A stretch of DNA of 64,000 bases from Cherax quadricarinatus (taxonomy: Eukaryota; Arthropoda; Malacostraca; Decapoda; Parastacidae): the NCBI RefSeq assembly GCF_038502225.1, contig NC_091312.1, forward strand, positions 26,958,190 to 27,022,189, written 5' to 3'. Position numbers and translations under genes: made by a program. The notes below the pieces were generated by a model. That model worked only from the letters and a program-made list of their open reading frames with translations, was not told where the DNA came from and made no database searches. Shown piece by piece: positions 56,643 through 64,000 of this stretch (position 1 is the stretch's first letter; each line of letters opens with the position of its first letter).

Positions 56643-57682
56643 CGTCACTGACCGCCGAGTGAACACTCTTTTTACTTCATTTAACTTAATGAGAGGAATA
56701 CTGACGTCACACTTGTTTAGACCTGTAGTAAGAGAAAGTACCATGCCTCATAGGAGGAGTTCATTTGAATGCTTACCCCCAGAGGGGGTAAGCATTGATC
56801 CGAGGAGATGGAGTCTTTCGTATTATCCAGAAAAAAAATCGAAAAAATTTGGGATGGGGGTGAAAGTGGGAGGGGGAAACTCAAAAATTTGATCCAAGGA
56901 GATGGAGTCTTGGTATTATCGAGAAAACTTGATCCAAGGAGATGGAGACTTTGATTTCGAGAAAAAATTGATCCGAGGAATTGGAGACATTGTATTATCG
57001 AGAAAAACTTGATCCAAGGAGATGGAGACTTTGATTTCGAGAAAAATTTGATCCGAGGAATTGGAGTCTTTGTATTATCAAGAAAAAAAAAATCAAAAAA
57101 ATTTGGGGTGAGGGTGAAAGTGGGAGGGGGAATCCAAAAACTTGATTCGAGGAGAGCACAAGAAATTCAAAAAAAAACTGAAAAAATCGGAAAAAAATTC
57201 GGGGGCGTGGGGGCGATCCGGACGATGCTGCAGAAGGCACAGCAGAAGGCGCGGGCGGGGCGCGAGGGGCGCGGGGTGGGGCGCGAGGGCGCGGCGGGGC
57301 CGGTGGGTCGGCGCGACGGGCGGGGGGGAGGGCGCAGGGGGGGGGGACGCGGGGGGGGCGCGGGGGGGCGCGGGGGGCACGGGTGGGGGCGCGGGGGGGC
57401 GCGGGGGGGTCGTGGGCGGGGGTCGTGGGCGGGGGTCGTGGACGGGGGTTGTGGGCGGGGGTCGTTGGCGGGTCGTGGGCGGGGGTCGTGGGCGGGGGTC
57501 GTGGGCGGGGGTCGTGGGCGGGGTCAAGGTCATTAGCACATAGGTGTGAAAAAAGGTCATTAGCACATAGGTGTAAAAAGGGAGCCACTCAGCCGCAGCC
57601 CTTTCGGGAGGAGACCGGAAGTAACACCTAGGTGTGAAAAGGCCGCATCCTTTGAGGAGCCACTGAGCCGCCTTCATCACTA

Positions 57683-57685
<3 letters not shown>
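56068..57685 (-). repeat. Foldback right arm
   Basis: Inverted copy of 48851-50596. Differences from the left arm are fewer TGACGTCA units, a different GC-array length, and an extra local palindrome AATGCTTACCCCC/GGGGGTAAGCATT at 56769-56797. Confidence 0.88.
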
Positions 57686-57719
<34 letters not shown>

Positions 57720-57722
<3 letters not shown>

Positions 57723-58252
57723 GCTAAATATTGCCTTTCAAGTAATGATACGAATCGAAGGTGATGCTCACAAGTTATCACATGGAAACTAGTATCTAAA
57801 TTTCCTCGATGAAATTAGCCTACAAAAACATAGCCCAAAAGTAATTCAAACCATTATTAGGAAACACCAGGTTTGAAACCAAGCTGAGGAGGCATTTTCT
57901 TGTTTACTCAGAGAACCCATATCTTGAATTACATCAGCATATTAAGTTATAAGCCGCTCAGAAGTTTCATTAAGTAATTAGCACTGAAGTGTTGAAGCCA
58001 GTCAGAAGAGGGACTCAAACTATCACATATAAAAGAAGTATATAAATTTTCCCAATTTCTTCCATTACAAAGGTAAAGTGAAACCTACAGACAAAATCCA
58101 AACTCTCCTCTAGACTGACCAGCGCTTAAGGTCTAAGCAAGTTATATTTAGATTCATTCCATCCCAGACATTTTTAAGTTTAAAGACGTGAGGGCATGTG
58201 ACATAGCACTGGGTCGTGGGCAAAGTTTGAACACTGCCAGAAAGTCCTAAAC
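57720..58252. other. No recognisable feature
   Basis: AT-rich sequence between the foldback and the hAT-like element. Confidence 0.35.
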
Positions 58253-59274
58253 CAGGGGATCTCAAACCCGGGGTCGTGACTCACGCCAGTCACACAGGTC
58301 TTTGACGCGTCCTGGATGACCCCCCACCCCCAGCTCAAAATGTTTCTTTTTTTTAAATAGCAAGAAGAAATGCAAAGACAATCCAAAATAATGAACCTCG
58401 GCTGTATCAGGATATTACAGCCTGATTTTACGGACATACTAATTTCAGTTAGTGGCATCTAGCCACCGACTGAAATCAGAAATCCTGGTGGCTGACGTGA
58501 GGTTTTTTAACCTCTAAAATATTTTCTCCAGTATTTTTTTTTTTTGGACAAATATACTTAACGACGAAGTAAGAGATCAATGGAGAAAAGTTATATTTTC
58601 AGATGAGGCGTATTTTGAAGTACAAGTCAAGTACCAATCGAACACAGAGTATTGGTAAACAGAATTAAATCGGAAGCTGCTATAGTGAAGAGCTCTGTTC
58701 GACAAGGCACAGTACTCGCCCTCTCTCCTATTTCTCATCCTCATATCAGAGATGTAAACCATAGCACCGTATCATCCTTTGCAAACGATACTAGGATCCG
58801 AGAGCATCATCCATTGAAGACACGGTAAATCTTCAAGAAGATATAAACCAAGTTTTCCAATGGGCAACGGAGAACAATATAATGTTCAATGAAGACAAAT
58901 TCCAACTACTCCGTTACGGAAAATTGGAGGAAATAATAACTATAACTGAGTATACTACAAACTCTAATCACACAATACAGCAGAAAGACCTGGGAGTAGT
59001 AATGTCTGAGGCTCTCACCTGCGAAGAAAATGATGGGATGGATAATGAGAACATTCAAGTGAAGAGATGCCAAGCCAATGATGATCCTTTTTAAATCATT
59101 TGTTCTCTCTAGGCTGGAATACTGCTGTACATTAATATCTCCATTCAAGGAAGGTGAAATTGCAGATCTAGAGTATGCACAGAGAACCTTCACAGCTGTT
59201 ACCTGAGGTCGCAAGTCGAATAGGATTCGAAATGTTTGGTTTTGAGCAAGAAAAAAAAAGTTTGGGAACCACTT
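58253..59274. mobile_element. hAT-like non-autonomous element carrying retroelement sequence
   Basis: The termini CAGGGGATCTCAAAC (58253) and GTTTGGGAACCACTT (ending 59274) are imperfect inverted repeats (11 of 15). The 8-bp flanks TCCTAAAC (58245-58252) and TTCTAAAC (59275-59282) match at 7 of 8, the target-duplication length of hAT elements. The first 300 bp are non-coding. The interior holds the RT remnant at 58640-59215. Confidence 0.6.
58640..59215 (+). pseudogene. Decayed LINE reverse transcriptase inside the hAT-like element
   Basis: Discontinuous frames read RVLVNRIKSEA and SVRQGTVLAPL (the GVPQGTVLAP block). After a degenerate FADD region comes EDINQVFQWATENNIMFNED, then KFQLLRYGK, TTNSNHTIQQKDLGVVM and RSQVE. 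This is the post-catalytic part of a Jockey-like RT, of the same type as the remnant at 19333-19792. The 60 bp before it (about 58575-58635) read QWRKVIFSDEAYFEV, which resembles the Tc1 transposase motif 'FSDE--F'. Confidence 0.6.
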
Positions 59275-59282
59275 TTCTAAAC

Positions 59283-59825
59283 GAAAGGAAGAGGTCTGCT
59301 TATCAAATTCTGGGAAGAGATTAACACTTTCAGTAGCCTAGGAAGGAGGCTAGTTTCGTTTTAATTCACTGGAGAGCGTGGATGTTATTGAATTACAAGG
59401 GGAAAAAGCTTTGGGCTTAAAAGTTATTATGTACTGCATAATAAATGGCCAAAACAAAAACAAAAGGTCGATATCTAGGTCTATTTGAGGAGAAAGTAGG
59501 GGATTTTAATGACCTAATATTGGCACACGTGCTAAATACTACCTAGACATTCCTTAAATGTAGAAAAAGTCAAGGACAACTAGGATAAAATATGAACTTA
59601 TCTTGTTGATGGTGTGTTGGCTGTCCCACGTTGTGAGGAATACTTCTTTCTTGAGCTGTTTTCTGTCACTTACCTGCAAGGTAACAAACAATATTTACTG
59701 ATGAAAGAGTTCCAGCTCCATTTAATCCTTTCAGCCTAAGCCTTCAGGATGTATACCCAGTTATACCCTTCAGCCTGTACCTAATGCAAGTATGTCCTGG
59801 CCTACCCTTCAGTATAATGCAGTTA
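59283..59825. other. No recognisable feature
   Basis: Unassigned sequence. GTTATACCCTTCAGCC-like words repeat around 59740-59815. Confidence 0.35.
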
Positions 59826-60081
59826 CAGTAGTGTGCAAATTGGGACCGGAGTAAATTTTGTGATTATCTCATATGACTTAGTCTCCGGCTTAATTAATGT
59901 AGTTTGTGTTCTTTTCAGAAGAGTTTGCTACCGACTTCTGGGAATCATCCAGCTCTTATGTTACCCTGCGACTTTCGTTAGTGTTATAACAGCTGTTATG
60001 TTAGGCCATTCGTGCAAGCGTGCTCCGTGAATGTGGTTTCGCCAAATTCTACCCTTCAGTTCATGATTACTGCTGAAATTT

Positions 60082-61560
60082 ATGATGGATATTACACTTA
60101 GGAAGTGTGCAAGTATTATAGCTCTTAGAAAACTTGGCGATTTGAATATCAGACAGGTCGCCGAAAATTTGAGCCTAGCAAAGTCAACTGCTGGTCGGGT
60201 GCTGAAGAGAGGACGACACTGCGTTGAGAAAGATGTGGAAGAAAACACAAAACAACACTTGACGATGACAAGGTTATCATAAGAAATAGTGCAAAGGATC
60301 CCAAGGAAACCATTAAATATCTACAAAGATTTGGCTTCAGCGGGCATAAATGTTGATGCTTCAACTGTTCAACAAAGGCTCCTTGAAGTTGGTAGAATTG
60401 CCAGAAAGCCTGTAAAGAAATAATTATTGATTGCTGCTATGATCATAAGGGATGGACCACAGATGAATGGAGAAATATTATAAATGAGGCGCATTTTGAA
60501 GTGAAAGGAAGACCTCTCTTCGACAAGGCACAATACTCGCCCCCTATCCAACGACTGTGTTTAACTCCAACCATCACTTCTCCACGAACCCTCCCGACAA
60601 ATATCTCCTCGCCTAATAAAGCAATGGCTTTACGGCGTTTGTTCAACAGTCAACAAACACTTGACCTCATCTGGGAAGTCAATGGGAGTTAAATCTTTCT
60701 CCTCGACTGGTGGAATGGATTGATCCAGTGGAGTGGATGGGTATAACGAACTTCTATCCCACCACTGCCACCATTTGTCGGGAGGGTTCGTGGAGAAGTG
60801 ATGGTTGGAGTTTAACACAGTCGTTGGATGGTAACACATATATTAGCAGTGTGTGAGAGGGGAGCCCAGACTGCCTTTGTTGCCCGTCGTAAACGTAAGC
60901 GCAGAGTGAGGACGAGGCCGGGAGCGCAGCCCTCTCATGCGGCATCACGTGACGTCACACAAGCTAGTCACTGAGCCTAGCAAGGGGTCAACTATGTAAA
61001 ACATATGGATGGTACTAACTATGATACTCAGATAACATATACATGTACAGGGGATCAGCAATTATGCTGACAGCGGGAGGGTTGAATCCTGGCATACCCT
61101 CCAGGTAGGGTACAGATCAATGGAGCAAAGAGGAACAACTTCTGAATGGGCACATCCAACAAGCGCCAAAATACTCACCAGAGATCATGTTATGGGGTAG
61201 TTTTACTGCTAAAGGCTCTGGACAGTTTGTCATTGTTGAGGGAACAATGAACAGTGACAAGTACAAGGCAATCCTGGCAACTCATTTGCTTCCCATTGTG
61301 AATAGAGACAGCATTTTCCAGCAGGATCTTGCTCCATGCCACACTTCCAGAAAAATGCTGACATTCCTCGAAGAGAGTGGGCTAAGCGCTCTAAATCTGC
61401 CTGAAAATTCCCCTGACCTCAACTCAGTTGAAAATCTATGAGCAATAACCAGTCGTGAAACAGTACTGTTCAACGTAGAGAAGCTGATACTGCTGTTATT
61501 AGGACCTGGTACCACGATGAATTTGCCAAAATGTGTTTAGCATTGGTCGATTCTATGCCA
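60082..61560 (+). pseudogene. Tc1-like transposase (frameshifted, interrupted)
   Basis: The N-terminal paired-type helix-turn-helix is readable from the ATG at 60082: LRKCASIIALRKLG, QVAENLSLAKSTAGRVLKRG. After a shift come DPKKTIKYLQRFGF and the first catalytic region as NEAHFEV, where the usual Asp is replaced by Asn. The insertion at about 60510-61100 follows. Then APKYSPEIMLWGSFTAKGSG, IFQQDLAPCHTSR (second Asp) and LPENSPDLNSVENL, the 'SPDLNPIEN' block with the third acidic residue. A stop follows immediately. Catalytic loss, frameshifts and the insert leave it inactive. Confidence 0.85.
60548..61072 (+). mobile_element. LTR fragment with a 55-bp terminal inverted duplication, inserted in Tc1
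   Basis: 60773-61072 is a diverged copy of the right part of the LTR at 3180-4269. Shared landmarks are CACCATTT, GTTGGATGGTAAC, CGTGACGTCACAC, GGATCAGCAA and the terminus GCTGACA. Bases 60548-60602 repeat 60773-60827 in inverted orientation with 54 of 55 matching. TGACGTCA is at 60950-60957. Confidence 0.7.
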
Positions 61561-61709
61561 AAGTGTGGAGCAATGCTTATAAAAGGAAAGGGTAGTCATA
61601 CTCATACCTCTTATTAAATCAATTATAATTCTGAAATATTGCCGGGTATTTTACAAACAATAAATGTCTTATTTCGTCACTGTCCCAGTTAATATGTGCA
61701 CCCACTGTA

Positions 61710-62261
61710 CGTGGGTGTGGCTCCTTCTCCCCACGGGCTCAAAATACAAGTCATTTGCATAGCCAACCTAATACTGGAGAATTTACATAGTAAAAAATCT
61801 CGAGTAGCTAAATTCAATATTAACCACTAATGAGAGTATTCCCAGGCATACCCTTCTCCTGTAGTTTCTGCAAATATCCTCAATATATCATTTAATTATT
61901 TTATATTTAACAAGTATTTGGTTATAAATATTTCTCAAGATTATTACCTTTCCACTGTCAAAAATGAGACTTGGTGTAACCAGGTGGTGCTTGAACCCAG
62001 GTGGTGCTTAAACCCAGGTGGTGATGGTCCAAGTTCGTCAAGACGCCTCCATGAGCACTTTAAAATATATAAACTTGAAAGCGCATACAGTATTTTCTAG
62101 ACATCAAGAGTTGCTATTACACTTCGATATTTACCTTTAACAAGAACACTTGCTATGAGTATTGGTCATTCTAACACTTCCCAAAGTTACACGTAGCTCA
62201 CCTTGACATACGCATAACAAGGCAGTGTTATATACACCGTGAATTCAGTGAACGTTAGAGA
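61710..62261. other. No gene; short tandem repeat at about 61978-62030
   Basis: Three units of CCAGGTGGTGCTTGAAC-like sequence at about 61978-62030. The rest is unassigned. Confidence 0.45.
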
Positions 62262-62390
62262 AACAAACAAGAGCATACACAAAGAAATTTAGCCTGCAGG
62301 ATTCTAACCCACATTGGTAGCTCTCTACGAGTGTGGCTTAACTCCTAACCTTACACCTTAAAACACTCGGCTACAAATGACATTAAAAGG
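62262..62390 (-). mobile_element. tRNA-Leu-like SINE or tRNA relic, copy 1
   Basis: The minus strand reads TTTGTAGCCGAGTGTTTTAA (A-box-like GCCGAGTG). An arm with a long variable region follows (GCCACACTCGTAGAGAGC), then a B-box-like GGTTAGAATCC and ATTTCTTTGTGTATGC. The long variable arm points to Leu or Ser tRNA. Diverged. Confidence 0.5.
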
Positions 62391-62549
62391 CTAGGTAACC
62401 TGCTGGACTTTTAAGTCATGTTTCTTCCTAGCGCCGCACACACCAGTGAGCCTCAAGCATGTTCTCAACCTACTTCAATATTCTCATGTATGTTCTGGCC
62501 TCACGAGCGATACTGTACTCAACACACCTTGCAGAAACAAGCCGCATAG

Positions 62550-62680
62550 CTATAGATCTGTTGCTGAGTGGTTTTGAGCTAAGCCACACCCGTGGACAGC
62601 TACCAACGTGGATTCGAATCTTAATGGATGACATATTTCTTTGTATACACCATGTGTTTACTGGTGTTTATGCACTTTGT
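62550..62680 (+). mobile_element. tRNA-Leu-like SINE or tRNA relic, copy 2 (inverted)
   Basis: GTTGCTGAGTGGTTTTGAGC, GCCACACCCGTGGACAGC, then a B-box-like GATTCGAATC and ATTTCTTTGTATACACCATG. It shares head, variable arm and the start of the tail with the minus-strand copy at 62262-62390, so the pair forms an inverted repeat with a 160-bp spacer. Confidence 0.5.
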
Positions 62681-64000
62681 TCATAACTGAAGGAGTTAAA
62701 CTCTTCTTATTTGATAGTTGATTGCTTTGTTTAAAAGGTTAAAGGTTTATCGACTACACGATGGTCGTTAAAACCAAATATCACCTATACACCACCAGTC
62801 AAGGATACTTTAATCACAAAAATGAACTTCCTTTAAATTCTCAATGTATATACTCAGAAAGATACACATCTCTTGGTGTATATAAAACCTTGCTCCGCAA
62901 TGGTTCGGTATCTTTATTCCGAAATAAAGATGCCTAAATCTTACACACGTGTCTTATTTATCTACTTGTCGGTATTTCACAATAGCATTGCGTTCTTGCT
63001 TGCTAGTGATGACCCTCCTACACTGTATAGACCACCAGAACAAACTGAAGTCTACAACGTTTCACTTTCCAGCTCCGAAGATATATATGAACTGCTGCTA
63101 CATGACTGAGTCAAAACCTCGACCTCTCTTTTAACTCTTGCTGATTATTAGAATTAATCTCGCTATCACAACATCCACATTCACACGTTTTATCACTGCA
63201 ACTTCTACTGCTACAACTTCACTACCACAACACCCACCACCTGAACTTCCACTACTACTTAGCATAGATGTACATGTGCAGCATGGCTGCAGTAAACATG
63301 CTTCACGAGGTTTGACCTATGATTTGGTATGCTTCACTGGCGAGTAATCTAATGTTGCTCATTCGAAACCAGTTCAGTTGGCCTTGAATTTCCAACAGAT
63401 ACTTTAAATTTAATTTCGTTAGCATTTCTACCACGGTTAATTTTTGATCGATTAATTAAACCTAATTATCCGTCAGAATCATTCACTATGAAGTATCAAG
63501 TGAGAAAGCAAGACTCGGGCAACCATGTTACGTGTGTGTGAGAGAGAAAGCAAGACTCGGGCAGCCACGTTACATGTGCTGCATTACACAATGCAACGTT
63601 AAAACCAGACGTTTTTCAGTAGCTTCATGAATTACCAAATTTTCTAGAAGTAGAACTGTCGTACAGGAAGGATCCTAATGCTGTAGCACTAGATGAGCAC
63701 AGCGTAATTTGCTTTGCAACTGAATTCATATCTGCATAAACAAATCATTATGACTGTTAAAAGATCATAAATTTGTAACTTGTAACAGTAACTTGCTTAG
63801 CTAACAAAACAATGGGACCCACTCCCTGGACGTACTGTGTGTGTGTCTGTCTGTAATTTTTTTTCTTGCCCCCACAGGATGGTTCATAATTGCGCCACTA
63901 AACCAGCAGGTGAGGCACATGTAGACAATTCGCTTCATTTTCTGCCGATCTCACCTTCTAGCTCTTGTGAAGCAGAATGATCTTTGAACGCACCTCGGAG
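62681..64000. other. No gene recognised; one short direct duplication
   Basis: GAGAAAGCAAGACTCGGGCA occurs at about 63501 and again at about 63543, each followed by a similar CC(A/G)YGTTAC(G/A)TGTG stretch, so a unit of about 42 bp is duplicated. Remaining frames (up to 78 aa) have no motif. Confidence 0.5.

Larger units (their letters stand above)
48851..57685. mobile_element. 8.8-kb foldback structure with 1.6-1.75-kb inverted arms
   Basis: 48851-50596 and 56068-57685 are inverted copies, nearly identical by eye outside variable tandem arrays. Both end at AAGTAGTGATGAAGGCGGCT next to (TA)n. The arms are non-coding and made of nested tandem repeats, and the 5.47-kb loop is G/T-rich on the plus strand. 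Long repetitive inverted ends around an unrelated loop recall Foldback-type elements, and TA flanks would suit a TA-targeting transposase. No transposase is present. A segmental inverted duplication is the alternative. Confidence 0.8.
59826..61707 (+). mobile_element. Tc1-like DNA transposon, dead, with a nested LTR fragment
   Basis: A TA flanks each end (59824-59825 and 61708-61709). The termini CAGTAGTGTGCAAATTGGGAC and GTCCCAGTTAATATGTGCAC plus CCACTG are inverted relatives (the second is complementary to CAGTGGGTGCAC). A Tc1-type transposase lies between them, interrupted by about 0.55 kb of LTR-derived sequence. Confidence 0.8.

Noticed and set aside
56995..57680. ORFs up to 197 aa in the other arm
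   Set aside because: Same repeat array in the inverted arm; low complexity, no motif.

Overview
This is eukaryotic, repeat-dominated DNA, most likely from a decapod crustacean such as a crayfish, lobster or shrimp. The basis is a 0.63-kb (TTAGG)n array (the arthropod telomere motif), very long (TG)n, (TC)n and (TA)n tracts, and several interspersed families I associate with decapod genomes: tRNA-headed SINEs, Penelope-like elements with GIY-YIG endonucleases, and a CR1/L2-like LINE. I found no convincing host gene. Every recognisable protein belongs to a transposable element, and nearly all are broken.

Layout. 1-7915: two copies of one LINE, both on the minus strand. They surround a minus-strand LTR element fragment (LTR 3180-4269, primer-binding site and leader), and a palindromic tRNA-derived SINE (1396-1608) sits in ORF1 of the first copy. 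7916-14265: AT-rich intergenic DNA with Penelope and SINE scraps and a 25-bp minisatellite. 14270-17020: a decayed plus-strand LINE carrying a second palindromic SINE, then a Penelope-derived inverted repeat around a different SINE. 19333-27780: a complete but dead 7.2-kb Ty3/Gypsy-class element inserted in another decayed LINE. Its pol order is integrase before reverse transcriptase, the Gmr1-type order. 28-36 kb: hAT, LTR, Penelope and LINE remnants. 36866-39170: a 16-bp minisatellite. 42423-45222: a Penelope-like element with inverted terminal repeats and a 10-bp target duplication, sitting in a 32-bp minisatellite. 45.7-47.5 kb: several minisatellites. 48851-57685: an 8.8-kb foldback structure. 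Its arms are 1.6-1.75 kb and nearly identical, built of tandem repeats. Its G/T-rich loop is 5.5 kb and holds the TTAGG array and a LINE fragment. 58253-61707: a hAT-like element and a Tc1-like element, each carrying foreign retroelement sequence. 62.2-62.7 kb: an inverted pair of tRNA-Leu-like SINEs.

Two themes recur. First, the CR1/L2-like LINE abuts a (TG)n/(CA)n tract at the 5' end of all four copies although each starts at a different point, which suggests insertion into dinucleotide microsatellites. A paralogous empty site inside the window supports this. Second, unrelated elements repeatedly end in, or contain, snap-back inverted duplications: two SINEs, the Penelope element and its 76-bp inserted hairpin, an LTR terminus, an LTR fragment in Tc1, and the 8.8-kb foldback.

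Family names rest on motifs read by eye. No alignments or database searches were run.
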